Assembly: GCA_035550515.1 (NCBI GenBank)
Contig: DASZOZ010000069.1
Location: 47,385 to 111,384, forward strand
Source: DATARH01 sp035550515
Lineage (GTDB): Bacteria > Pseudomonadota > Alphaproteobacteria > ATCC43930 > CGMCC-115725
DNA: 64,000 nt
Direction of reading: 5' to 3'
Shown: positions 51,547 to 59,206 of the stretch, piece by piece
Layout of the letters: each line of letters opens with the position of its first letter
Numbering within the stretch: position 1 is the first letter of the stretch
The notes under the pieces: model-generated
What the model was told of the DNA's origin: nothing
Seen by the model: only the letters and a program-made list of their open reading frames with translations
Databases searched by the model: none
Translations under genes and position numbers: made by a program

Positions 51547-54102
51547 TCAGAAGCTGCTCCATGCCGCGCGCTTCCAATTGTTCGGCGCGGTGCAGAAGTA
51601 GAGGTAGTCGCTGTCGGCCTCGACCTGGCCGGTCTGACAGGCGGCGCCCGACGATGACGGCGTGCCCGTCGCCGGAAACATGCCGTTGGCCGAGGCGCTC
51701 GCCGGCGTCGCCGCCGCGACGCGGAAATTCGCACCGTCGAATTCCAGCTTGAGGAACTCGTAGTTCTGCCCGTAAAGCGTCAGCGACGATTGCGCCCCCC
51801 GCGTTCCGGGCAGCAGGATGCGGCCGCCGCTCGTGCCGTTGACCTGCACGGTCAGCGCCTTGCCGTTGTCGGTGGTGAACCCCATCGACCAGCCGGCGGC
51901 GATCGTCGTCGTCGAGGGCAGCGTCACCGTAATGCTGGCGATCGGCGAGTTGTAGGACGAGACCACCAGCCCGCAATCGGCCGGCGTCGCGCTGTAGGCG
52001 CTGACCGCCGGGAAGCTCGCCTTGCCGAAACAACCCGCGCCGCGCAGCCCGAGCGCCGCCGCCGAAGCCGGCGTCACCTGCATGACCCGGAAGTTCGAGC
52101 CGTCGAACTGCAGCACCGCCTGCTCGTAATCGCCGGCGGCGAGCGCCAGCGCGGTCATCGTCGCGCCGCTCCCCGGATAGAGGATGCGGGCGCTGTCGCC
52201 GCCGGCCACTTGCGCCGCGGCGAGCTTGCCGTTGTCGTTGGCGATCGCGACCGTCCATCCGGCGTTGAGCGCGCTCGCCGCCGGCAATGTCACCGTCAGA
52301 AAGCCGAGCGGGCTGTTATCGGCCGACAGCGCAGTGCCGTTATCGGCGAGCGTCGCGGTATAGGCGCTGGCCGCCGGATAGCGCCAGCGCGACAGCCCGC
52401 CGCTGCCGGCCAGCCCGAGCTGCTGCGCCGTTGCCAGCGTCACCTGCTCGACGCGGAAATTGCCGCTGCCGTCGTATTGCAACGTCACGTACTCGTACTG
52501 CTCGCCGGCGAGCGTCAGCGACGTCTGCGCCGCGGCGTTGATCAGCGGGTAGAGGATATGCCCGCCGCTGGTGCCGTTCACCTGCACCGTCAGCGGCTTG
52601 TCCTGGTCGGTCGCGAACCCCATCGACCAGCCCGAGGGCAGATTGGTGGTCGGCGGCAGCGTCACCGTCAGTCCAGCGCCGGTGTTGTAGCTCGATACCA
52701 CATTGCCGTTGTCGCCGAGCTGCGCGGCATAGCCCGCGGTCGAGGGGTACAGCCAGTTGCCCGGCCAGTCGCGGCTTTGCAGCCCGTTGGTCGCGAGCGT
52801 GTTGCGCGTGCCCGCGGTGACCCGGAAATTGGTCCCGTCCGATTGCAGCGCGAGATACTCGTAATTCCCCGGCCCGAGGGTCACGGACGACAACGCCTTG
52901 CCGCCCGAGAGGATCGCGCCGGACGGCGCCGTCACCGTCATCCCCTTGCCGTTGTCGGTGGCAAATCCCATCCGCCAGCCGGCGTTCACGGCGTCGGGCG
53001 CCGGCAATGTCACCGCCAGCGACGCGCCCGGCGCGTTGTAGGACGAGATCGCCGTCCCGTCGTCGACGCCGCCCGCCGTGTAGCTGGCGACGCCGGGAAA
53101 CTGCCAGGCCGCCCAGCTCCCGCCGACGACCTGCACGCCGGTCGATTGCGGTCCGCGATTGACCACCAGCCCGGCATAGGTCGGGTTGATCAGCAGGTTG
53201 CGGGTGCTCGCCGTGGCGTTGACCGCGGTCGCGCAGTTGAAATAGGGCGAGACAAAGGTGTTCTGCCCGTCATGGTTGAAGGTGATCGCCAGGCAGGTCG
53301 GCGCCACCTCGAAATCGAAGCCGAAGACCGTGTTGGCAAAGTTGAACCCGTTCTCCAGCAGCATCGCCGCGCCGCCGGTTGCGGCCGCCGAACCGGCGCC
53401 GGAAATCCGCGAGAACTGGGTCTGTTCGAGCGCGATCCCGGCCGCGCCGCCGGCGCTGTCGGCGACCGCGTAGATGTCGCTGTTCAGCACGTAATTGAGC
53501 TGCAATCCGCCGGCCGCCGCCGCGGTGCTGGCGTTGTTCACCACCAGATGGTCGAGCTTGATGGCGTTCTGCGCGTCGGAGAAATCGCTCTTGCCGATCA
53601 CCACCGCGTAGCCCGGCGTGTTGCCGCGCACGAACAGCGCGCCTTCTTCTTTGAAATAGAAGCAGCCAGCCGGGCTCCCGACCGTGCCGCCGGAGCACTC
53701 GACCTGCAGCACCGGCCCCGACGCGATGCTGGTCCCGTCGATCGCCGCGCCCTCCGAGACCAGCCGAAACCCGCTCCCCGCCTGGCCCGCATAGTCGATC
53801 ACGAGACCCCCGGTCACCTTGTAGGTGCCGGCGGGGATATGCACCGGCCAGCCATGCGTGATCGCGGCGGCGATCGTCGCCTGGATCGCGCTGGTGTCGT
53901 CGTGGCTGTCGTCGCCCACCGCACCGTTGCATTTCACATCGATCCACGGGCTGCCCGAGCACACCAGCACCGCGCCGCCGAGCGTCGCCGTGCCGGTCGT
54001 CGACAGCGTCGAGAAATTGCCGGGCGCCTGCGCCCACGCCGCCGACACCGCCAGGGCGGAGGCGGCGCCCGCCGCCAGGGCCAACAGGCGGTCGACGATC
54101 AC
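51547..54102 (-). CDS. Large tailspike with pectate-lyase-like domain and four repeats
   Basis: This 851-residue protein starts at a GTG (54102) that yields a signal-like N-terminus (IVDRLLALAAGAASALAVSA, then AWAQ). An upstream GTG at 54198, overlapping the previous stop, is an alternative. Residues about 50-320 form a right-handed beta-helix (NGAVGDDSHDDTSAIQATIA, then IPAGTYKVTGGLVI) as in polysaccharide-degrading tailspikes. Four tandem units of about 120 residues follow (starting near 329, 446, 569 and 694), each with GW-M-F-TDNGK and Y-E-L-DG-NFRV motifs. A short Cys-containing tail ends the protein. The gene's place between terminase and portal is unusual for a spike. Confidence 0.78.
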   Translation of the reverse strand: MIVDRLLALAAGAASALAVSAAWAQAPGNFSTLSTTGTATLGGAVLVCSGSPWIDVKCNGAVGDDSHDDTSAIQATIAAAITHGWPVHIPAGTYKVTGGLVIDYAGQAGSGFRLVSEGAAIDGTSIASGPVLQVECSGGTVGSPAGCFYFKEEGALFVRGNTPGYAVVIGKSDFSDAQNAIKLDHLVVNNASTAAAAGGLQLNYVLNSDIYAVADSAGGAAGIALEQTQFSRISGAGSAAATGGAAMLLENGFNFANTVFGFDFEVAPTCLAITFNHDGQNTFVSPYFNCATAVNATASTRNLLINPTYAGLVVNRGPQSTGVQVVGGSWAAWQFPGVASYTAGGVDDGTAISSYNAPGASLAVTLPAPDAVNAGWRMGFATDNGKGMTVTAPSGAILSGGKALSSVTLGPGNYEYLALQSDGTNFRVTAGTRNTLATNGLQSRDWPGNWLYPSTAGYAAQLGDNGNVVSSYNTGAGLTVTLPPTTNLPSGWSMGFATDQDKPLTVQVNGTSGGHILYPLINAAAQTSLTLAGEQYEYVTLQYDGSGNFRVEQVTLATAQQLGLAGSGGLSRWRYPAASAYTATLADNGTALSADNSPLGFLTVTLPAASALNAGWTVAIANDNGKLAAAQVAGGDSARILYPGSGATMTALALAAGDYEQAVLQFDGSNFRVMQVTPASAAALGLRGAGCFGKASFPAVSAYSATPADCGLVVSSYNSPIASITVTLPSTTTIAAGWSMGFTTDNGKALTVQVNGTSGGRILLPGTRGAQSSLTLYGQNYEFLKLEFDGANFRVAAATPASASANGMFPATGTPSSSGAACQTGQVEADSDYLYFCTAPNNWKRAAWSSF

Positions 54103-54194
54103 CTGGCCGTGCGGCTTTCGCGAGCGCCGCGGCGCATCTCGAAGGCCGCGCGCCGCCCCTGCGGCCCGCCCCGCCACCGCCGTCACCACCACTG

Positions 54195-54635
54195 TCACCA
54201 CCGGCGCGCGGCGAAGACCTGGCCGGTCGTCGCACCGTAAAGGCTGACCGCGCCGGCCGGCTTGTAGCCGGCCGGGCTCGCAAACAGCCCGCCATTGGCG
54301 GCGAGCTGGATGCTCGCCCCGCCGTTCGAGGCGGTCCCGGCGTCGCAAACCCACAGCGCGGCGGACGAGTTGTTCTGCACCAGGAACCCATTCACCGGCA
54401 CCGCGCCGCCGAACAGCGTCTGGGCGCTGCCGCCGGCGGCGACGGCGCCGCTGCCGTCGACGGCGGCGCTGCCCGCGGTGTTGATCACCGGCAGCGGGTT
54501 CGCCGGCCCGACCGGGCTCGCGACCCCCGCGACGACCGAGGCCGGCGCGTGCAGCGGCACGAGGCTGCCGCTGCCGTCGACCTCGGTCGACAGCGGCTGC
54601 ACGGTGGTGTTCGCGTCTTTGACGAGCAGCGTCAT
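54195..54635 (-). CDS. Small phage structural-like protein
   Basis: This 146-residue Ala/Gly/Val-rich beta protein begins MTLLVKDANTTVQPLSTEVD. A central FLVQNNSSAALWVCDAGTAS and YKPAGAVSLYGATTGQVFAA are typical of small phage proteins found next to fibres or capsid decoration genes. It is coupled to the terminase gene by an ATGA overlap and precedes the tailspike. A decoration or fibre-accessory role is possible, but not shown. Confidence 0.68.
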   Translation of the reverse strand: MTLLVKDANTTVQPLSTEVDGSGSLVPLHAPASVVAGVASPVGPANPLPVINTAGSAAVDGSGAVAAGGSAQTLFGGAVPVNGFLVQNNSSAALWVCDAGTASNGGASIQLAANGGLFASPAGYKPAGAVSLYGATTGQVFAARRW

Positions 54636-55978
54636 GGCGCCTCATGCTCCTTGTTCGCGAGGCGGCGATACGCCTCGAAGATCCCCTGCCCGGCGACCGG
54701 CCGCACCAGCAGCTCGCTGAGCGCCCAGACCAGCGCATCGACGCGGTCGGGCGAATACCCCGCCGCGCTGCGGTCGAAATCGTGCACAAAGGCGCACATC
54801 TGGTCTTCGAGCCGCGGCAGCGTGCCGAGATGGTGCACCCTGCCCTGCTCGTAGAGCGCCGCGACCGGCTCGGCGCGGGCGACCTTGCCGCGCGCCGCAT
54901 GCACCGCGCTGAACGGCACGCCCGGATCGACCATGCGCAGCGTCGCCTCCACCATCTCGCCGCCGTTGTTGATTTCGGCGACGATCCGGTCGGCCTCGTG
55001 CGCCCGGTAGGCGGCGATCGCGGTCTTGGCCCATTCGGTCGGCGCATAGCGCCCGGACAGGTCGGCCAGCACATAGCCGTGCCCGCCGGCATCGCAGCCG
55101 GCGACGATGATGCCGGTTTCGTCCGCGTGCTCGCTGGAGCTCGCCGCCGGGTCGATCGCGACGACGACCCGCGCCGGCTTCGGCGCCAGCGCCACCCGCG
55201 CCGCCTCGATCATCGCATGCGTCCACAAGGCGCCCGGCGCGTCTTCGAGCAGCTCGGCCTCCAGCTCCTGGCGGCCGAGCCGCGTGCCCGCGTAACGCCG
55301 CACGATCTGGTCGAGAAACGCCGGCGCGAGGTTGTCCTTGTTTTCCGCCGTCGTTCCGCGCGTCACCGCGACCTTCGGGTCGGTGAGCAGCGCCTTGATC
55401 AGCGGCGTCGGCCGCGGCGTGGTGGTCACCACGGCGCGCGGGTCGCCGCCGAGCCGCAGTCCGAACATCAGCATGTCCCAGGCCGCCGGATAGCGCCACG
55501 CTGCCAGCTCGTCGCACCAGGCGAGGTCATGCTGGGGTCCGCGCAACCGTTCCGGCTCGTCCGCCGAGTAGGTCGTGGCAATGGCGCCGTTCGGCCAGGT
55601 CAGCCGCCGCTTCGACGGCTCGTATTGCGGCCGGTTGTCGTCCGGCGAGATGGCCAGCAGCCCGCTCTCGCCTTCCACCATCACGTCGCGCGCATCCGCC
55701 GCGGTCGGCGCCACCAGCGCGATGTGCCGCGCCTTGCGCGCCGCGACCCGCGCCCTGACGAACTCGGCGCCGGTCCGGGTCTTGCCGAACCCCCGCCCCG
55801 CCAGCAGCAGCCAGACCCGCCACTGGCCTTCCGGCGGCCGCTGGTTGTCCCGCGCCCAGATGTCCCAATCGTGGTTGATCGTCTCCAGCGAATGCTGGCT
55901 CAGCGAGCCGAGCAGGCTAATCCTCTGGGGTTTCGCCAGCGAGGCGAGCCAGTCGGCGAGCAAGCTCTTCACGCACAT
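54632..55978 (-). CDS. Phage terminase large subunit
   Basis: This 448-residue DNA-packaging motor and nuclease has Walker A in LLLAGRGFGKTRTGAEFVRA. LRGPQHDLAWCDELAAWRYP contains the Walker B Asp-Glu, and the RNase H-like nuclease region includes RVVVAIDPAASSSEHADETG and DRIVAEINNGGEMVEATLRM. The ATG at 55978 lies inside the small-subunit coding end (62-base overlap); a GTG at 55972 is an alternative. In gene transfer agents the large subunit packages random host DNA; this cannot be decided from sequence. Confidence 0.92.
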   Translation of the reverse strand: MCVKSLLADWLASLAKPQRISLLGSLSQHSLETINHDWDIWARDNQRPPEGQWRVWLLLAGRGFGKTRTGAEFVRARVAARKARHIALVAPTAADARDVMVEGESGLLAISPDDNRPQYEPSKRRLTWPNGAIATTYSADEPERLRGPQHDLAWCDELAAWRYPAAWDMLMFGLRLGGDPRAVVTTTPRPTPLIKALLTDPKVAVTRGTTAENKDNLAPAFLDQIVRRYAGTRLGRQELEAELLEDAPGALWTHAMIEAARVALAPKPARVVVAIDPAASSSEHADETGIIVAGCDAGGHGYVLADLSGRYAPTEWAKTAIAAYRAHEADRIVAEINNGGEMVEATLRMVDPGVPFSAVHAARGKVARAEPVAALYEQGRVHHLGTLPRLEDQMCAFVHDFDRSAAGYSPDRVDALVWALSELLVRPVAGQGIFEAYRRLANKEHEAP

Positions 55979-56402
55979 CCTCCACTGAGGGGCGAGCCTC
56001 TTGGCTTTCCGGCCGCGGTTTTGGGTCGAACATGCCGAGATGACGGGCGATCGCGTCGAGCGCCGCCTTCTTGTCGTAAAGTTTGATCTTGTCCGGTCCG
56101 CTGCCGCCGCGGCTGATCTCGGCGATCGGCGCCGCATTGGCTTTGCTCAGCCGCTTCTTGACGTGCAGCCCGGCTTCGTCCCACTCGACGATGCGGCGCA
56201 GATCGGCAAAAGCGATCCAGGCGTATTCCCGCAGCACCTTGTCGACCGTGACCCCGAGCCGCGCGGCGCGCGCCTCGACATCCTCGAATTCGCCGCCACG
56301 GTCCGGCGCGTCGCCCGCTTCGGGCTCCGCCGGTCCGAGATGGCGCAGCGCATCGTCCAGCGCGCGCTGCGGGCGCGTCCGCCGTGAGGATCGGGTGGCC
56401 AA
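55917..56402 (-). CDS. Phage terminase small subunit
   Basis: This protein of about 161 residues starts at a TTG (56402); no in-frame ATG lies close. The LGVTVDKVLREYAWIAFADL, then IVEWDEAGLHVKKRLSKANA and DKKAALDAIARHLGMFDPKP patterns identify a terminase small subunit (Terminase_2 type) that recognises packaging DNA. A helical tail ends in LARRLARLAGETPED. It is the first gene of the packaging-morphogenesis operon and has a good promoter 70-100 bases upstream. Confidence 0.82.
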   Translation of the reverse strand: MATRSSRRTRPQRALDDALRHLGPAEPEAGDAPDRGGEFEDVEARAARLGVTVDKVLREYAWIAFADLRRIVEWDEAGLHVKKRLSKANAAPIAEISRGGSGPDKIKLYDKKAALDAIARHLGMFDPKPRPESQEARPSVEDVREELARRLARLAGETPED

Positions 56403-56478
56403 GATTGCCGCTCTGCTTTTGGGGATTGCGGCGGGGGCGGGGCGGTGTCGCCGCGCCCAGTTCCGCCAGTGTGGTGAT

Positions 56479-56507
56479 CTTGTACCCGATCGATCCGGAT
56501 TTGTCAA
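56479..56507 (-). promoter_or_regulatory. Sigma70-type promoter of the terminase operon
   Basis: Minus strand: TTGACA (56502-56507), 17-base spacer, TACAAG (56479-56484). Transcription would begin near 56472, about 70 bases before the terminase small-subunit TTG. An operator-like word lies directly upstream at 56515-56529. Confidence 0.65.
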
Positions 56508-56514
56508 GATGAAA

Positions 56515-56529
56515 ATGCTAATATAGCAA
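56515..56529. promoter_or_regulatory. Repressor operator-like site O3
   Basis: ATGCTAATATAGCAA matches the pattern WTGNNAATATNGCAA shared with three sites at the repressor gene. It lies just upstream of the -35 box of the terminase promoter. Binding by the S24-type repressor is inferred. Confidence 0.6.
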
Positions 56530-56530
56530 T

Positions 56531-57070
56531 TTAGCGGAAATGCGCTTCCAGCGCACCGAGGGTGGCGATCAGGATGCCCGAGGCCGCTTCCTGGCTCACT
56601 CGCTTCCCGGCCCAGCCTTGTTCGAGCGCCCATTCCTTGAGCGACCGCTCCCAGCCGACGACATGCCACAGGCATGAGCCGGCCGGCGACGCGATGCCGC
56701 CGGCGGCGCGGATCGCCCGCCACACCGCGGCGCGCGCCGCCTCGACCCGCAGACCCGGCGCGTGGTGATCCTGGTATGACGGCTTGTCGCCGAGACTCAG
56801 CCGCGCAATATCCAGCGCGCGCAGCGGATCGAGCTGCGCCAGCGCAAAGCGCCGGCGAAAGTCTTCACCTGCCTGCCGCATGCCGGCGGTGATCGAACCG
56901 CGCCGTTCCATGAGGGTCAGCGTATCGACGGCGCGATAGGGCCGTGCCAGCCGCCCCGCCGCATCGGCGATCACCGCCGGCACCAGCTCGACCGGGCCTT
57001 GCCGCAGCCGTTCCGGGCTGACGACGCTGTCGGCCGGCGGCATTGTTCTTGCGGTTTGGCGGTGTTTCAT
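56531..57070 (-). CDS. DUF6456-like regulatory protein
   Basis: This 179-residue protein starts at 57070 with MKHRQTARTMPPADSVVSPE. The C-terminal part (LKEWALEQGWAGKRVSQEAA, then LIATLGALEAHF) fits the helix-turn-helix-like end of DUF6456 proteins common in alphaproteobacteria. The middle has SLGDKPSYQDHHAPGLRVEA. It follows the Cys/His gene (four-base overlap) and lies in the early region, so a regulatory role in the block is likely, but unproved. Confidence 0.65.
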   Translation of the reverse strand: MKHRQTARTMPPADSVVSPERLRQGPVELVPAVIADAAGRLARPYRAVDTLTLMERRGSITAGMRQAGEDFRRRFALAQLDPLRALDIARLSLGDKPSYQDHHAPGLRVEAARAAVWRAIRAAGGIASPAGSCLWHVVGWERSLKEWALEQGWAGKRVSQEAASGILIATLGALEAHFR

Positions 57071-57411
57071 GCCTTCCCTCCATTTCTGCGAACAATACAT
57101 GAACAATTCGGGCGCACGGAACCCCGTGCAATCATCTCCAGCCGCTGCAGGTAGCGCTCCGGCGGCACCCGCTCGTGCCGGCCGCCGCGGCCGCCGACAG
57201 CGCTTGCCAGCGTCTCGACCTCGCGCAGCCGGCGTTTTTCGCCGGCGCTCCCGCCCGGCAAATGGCACAACAGGTGATGCGGCTCGCAGTAGGAAGAGCC
57301 CGGCTGCCGCGCCGCGCCGCACCGCCCGCCGCTGTCGAGAATGAACGCACACCCTTCGTCCGCCGTTCGATCGTACCGCTTGCACCACGGCTCCAGACCC
57401 CCGCCATCCAC
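57067..57411 (-). CDS. Small Cys/His-rich zinc-binding-like early protein
   Basis: This 114-residue protein starts at a GTG (57411) with an excellent GGGGAGG site six bases upstream; an ATG at 57462 lies upstream of the predicted transcription start and is rejected. Cysteines and histidines in DEGCAFILDSGGRCGAARQP, SSYCEPHHLLCH and RPNCSCIVRR form a likely zinc-binding site, vaguely like the end of GcrA-type proteins. It is the first gene under the repressor-controlled promoter and could be the activator or an anti-repressor. Confidence 0.68.
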   Translation of the reverse strand: MDGGGLEPWCKRYDRTADEGCAFILDSGGRCGAARQPGSSYCEPHHLLCHLPGGSAGEKRRLREVETLASAVGGRGGRHERVPPERYLQRLEMIARGSVRPNCSCIVRRNGGKA

Positions 57412-57430
57412 GTGCTGCCTCCCCAGGCTA

Positions 57431-57445
57431 TTGCCAATATCGCAA
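57431..57445. promoter_or_regulatory. Repressor operator-like site O1
   Basis: TTGCCAATATCGCAA fits WTGNNAATATNGCAA and covers the predicted start of transcription of the minus-strand early promoter. Confidence 0.6.
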
Positions 57446-57449
57446 TGCC

Positions 57450-57477
57450 GATATATCCTCACCCGGCCTCATGTCAA
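57450..57477 (-). promoter_or_regulatory. Early minus-strand promoter under repressor control
   Basis: Minus strand: TTGACA (57472-57477), 16-base spacer, TATATC (57450-57455). Transcription would begin near 57443, leaving a 31-base leader to the GTG start at 57411. The -35 box is covered by operator-like site O2a (57471-57485) and the start site by O1. Confidence 0.65.
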
Positions 57478-57485
57478 TATGGCAA
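57471..57485. promoter_or_regulatory. Repressor operator-like site O2a
   Basis: ATGTCAATATGGCAA fits the shared pattern and overlaps the next site by seven bases. It covers the -35 element of the minus-strand early promoter. Confidence 0.6.
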
Positions 57486-57493
57486 TATTGCAA
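57479..57493. promoter_or_regulatory. Repressor operator-like site O2b
   Basis: ATGGCAATATTGCAA contains a perfect palindrome, GCAATATTGC (57482-57491), and ends exactly before the repressor ATG at 57494. Binding here would block the early promoter and probably the repressor's own translation start region. Confidence 0.62.
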
Positions 57494-58171
57494 ATGGACA
57501 CGATCTGGTTTCACACCGCGCTGGAACGCGCCGGCCGCACTCAGGCCGACCTTGCCCGTCATCTCGGGCTGCCGCCCTCGGCGGTGTCGCGCATGCTGCG
57601 CGGCGAGCGTCAGGTCAAGCTGCTCGAGGCGGTGCAGATCGCGCAGTTTCTCGGCGTGCCGCAGGAGGAGGTGTCGCGCCGCGCCGGCGATGGCGCCGCG
57701 CCGCCGCCCCCCGAAACGGGGCGCCGCGGCCGCCCGTCCCGCACGGCGACGGCGACCGTCACGCCCTACCCGCTACCCTCGCGGCAGGACGCGATGCCGA
57801 TCCGCAGCGGCGCCCGCGGCGGCGGCAGCGAACGCGAGATGTTTCTGCAGGACGGGCCGATCGGCTACACCCCGCGCCCGGCAAACCTTGCCGACGTGCG
57901 CGACGCCTACGCGATCTACATGACCGGCGATTCGATGGAGCCGCGCTACATGCAGGGCTGGCTGCTCCACGTCAACCCGTTCAAGCCGCCGATCCGCGGC
58001 CGCGACGTGGTCGTCTACAAGCGGGACCATGCGGTGCTGATCAAGCAGTTCGTCGGCTGGAACGACGACGCGCTGATGCTGCGCCAGCTCAACCCGGAGG
58101 AAACGCTGCGAATCCCGCGCGACGAGGTCGTCGAGTGTCACCTGATCGTCGGCGTCGACCAGGAAGGCTGA
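57494..58171 (+). CDS. S24-type phage repressor (XRE HTH + LexA-like peptidase)
   Basis: This 225-residue repressor starts at ATG 57494; ATG 57479 is possible but lies in the operator. The helix-turn-helix is GRTQADLARHLGLPPSAVSR near the N-terminus. The C-terminal S24 domain has the Ser in MTGDSMEPRYMQG and the Lys in RDHAVLIKQFVG, so the catalytic pair is complete and self-cleavage on DNA damage is possible. A clean Ala-Gly cleavage site in the linker is not obvious (RRAGDG is the only candidate). It is the only plus-strand gene of the phage block. Confidence 0.88.
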   Translation: MDTIWFHTALERAGRTQADLARHLGLPPSAVSRMLRGERQVKLLEAVQIAQFLGVPQEEVSRRAGDGAAPPPPETGRRGRPSRTATATVTPYPLPSRQDAMPIRSGARGGGSEREMFLQDGPIGYTPRPANLADVRDAYAIYMTGDSMEPRYMQGWLLHVNPFKPPIRGRDVVVYKRDHAVLIKQFVGWNDDALMLRQLNPEETLRIPRDEVVECHLIVGVDQEG

Positions 58172-58297
58172 CGGCGCCGGGGGTCCGATGCGCCGGAGTA
58201 AAAGCCGCAAACGACACGGTTGTCGGCGCGTTTGTCATCGACGAACCGCGCGGCTACGATCCCTCCAGCGGCAACCAAACCTCGGGAGCGGACGGCG

Positions 58298-59176
58298 ATG
58301 CGCACGACCTACGGCGTCAAGGACATGACCATCCATCGGATCGTCGAACAGGAGCACGGCTTTACCCCGATGCTCGAATTCCTGCCGACCCTGTCGAAGG
58401 AACTGCTCGACGAGAACCTCTCCTGGCTGGCCCCCGGCGGCTACGACCAGAGCACCGGCAACGTCGTGCTGTGCTTTCAGTCGTATGTCGTCAAGACGCC
58501 GCACCACAACATCCTGGTCGACGCCTGCATCGGCAACGACAAGACCTTCCCGCTGCGCCCGGCGTGGAACGCCAAGAAGGACGGCAACTGGATGGGCGCG
58601 CTGAAGGCGGCGGGGCTGGGCCCCGAGGACATCGACTTCGTGATGTGCACGCATCTGCACGGCGATCATGTCGGGTGGAACACCAAGCTCGAAAACGGCC
58701 GCTGGGTCCCGACTTTTCCCAAGGCGCGCTATCTCTTCTCGAAAAAGGAATACGACTTCTGGACCGGCCCCAACGTGCCGGCGGGGTTCGCCGCCGACCC
58801 GATCAAGGAAAGCGTGCTGCCGGTCGTCGAGGCCAACCAGGCCGAGCTCGTCACCAGCGACCACGCGCTCAACGACCATATCCGGCTGATCCCCACCCCC
58901 GGCCACACACCCGATCATTTCGCGGTCTGCGCCGGCAAGGGCCATGACGACGCGGTGTTCACCGGCGACCTGATCCATTCGCCGCTGCAGGCGCGCTACC
59001 CCGATCTGGTGATGCGCGTCGACACCGACCGCGACCAGGGCTGCAAGACGCGCCGCGCCTTCTTCGAGCGCTACTGCGACACCGACACGCTGTGCTGCAC
59101 GATGCACTTCCCGTCGCCCTCGGTCGGCCACATCAAGCGCTGGGACAACGGCTTCAAGCTCGATTACCTGACCTGA
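58298..59176 (+). CDS. MBL-fold metallo-hydrolase
   Basis: This 292-residue metallo-beta-lactamase-fold hydrolase has the zinc-binding motif in MCTHLHGDHVGWN (HxHxDH), further ligands in IPTPGHTPDHFAV and the bridging Asp in VFTGDLIHSPLQ. The closest pattern is that of AHL-lactonase-like and related MBL enzymes with an extra ELLDENLSWLAPG N-terminal segment. The ATG at 58298 has a GGGAG site. It begins 126 bases after the repressor gene, beyond the phage block. Substrate unknown. Confidence 0.87.
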   Translation: MRTTYGVKDMTIHRIVEQEHGFTPMLEFLPTLSKELLDENLSWLAPGGYDQSTGNVVLCFQSYVVKTPHHNILVDACIGNDKTFPLRPAWNAKKDGNWMGALKAAGLGPEDIDFVMCTHLHGDHVGWNTKLENGRWVPTFPKARYLFSKKEYDFWTGPNVPAGFAADPIKESVLPVVEANQAELVTSDHALNDHIRLIPTPGHTPDHFAVCAGKGHDDAVFTGDLIHSPLQARYPDLVMRVDTDRDQGCKTRRAFFERYCDTDTLCCTMHFPSPSVGHIKRWDNGFKLDYLT

Positions 59177-59206
59177 GGCCGTCGTCGAACCGCCGGGAAA
59201 CGCCCT

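Larger units (their letters stand above)
31858..58171. mobile_element. Phage-derived block, GTA-like gene order, no integrase
   Basis: About 26 kb, almost all on the minus strand, encodes a repressor, terminase, head, tail and lysis genes. The core order terminase, portal, protease, capsid, connector, gp10, DUF3168, tail tube, chaperones, tape measure, DUF2460, DUF2163, NlpC, hub matches Rhodobacter-type gene transfer agents and related siphophages. Accessory genes interrupt it at six or more places. No integrase, excisionase, primase, helicase or att-like direct repeat was found at either edge; flanks are a lipoprotein gene and an MBL hydrolase gene. It could be a domesticated prophage, a GTA-like element or a decayed prophage. 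Confidence 0.85.

Noticed and set aside
49601..54240. Plus-strand open frames of 646 and 816 codons opposite portal and tailspike genes
   Set aside because: Antisense shadows with biased composition; the minus-strand products have clear domain motifs.
56531..57388. Extension of the DUF6456-like protein to 285 residues
   Set aside because: The added N-terminus is a shadow of the Cys/His gene; the ATG at 57070 overlaps that gene's stop in the coupled manner seen throughout the block.
57341..57493. Longer N-terminus of the repressor from an ATG at 57341
   Set aside because: The extra residues run antisense through the Cys/His gene and across the operators; the HTH domain starts properly after ATG 57494.
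31858..58298. Attachment-site direct repeats at the block edges
   Set aside because: Inspection of both edges showed no shared repeat of useful length and no adjacent tRNA gene.
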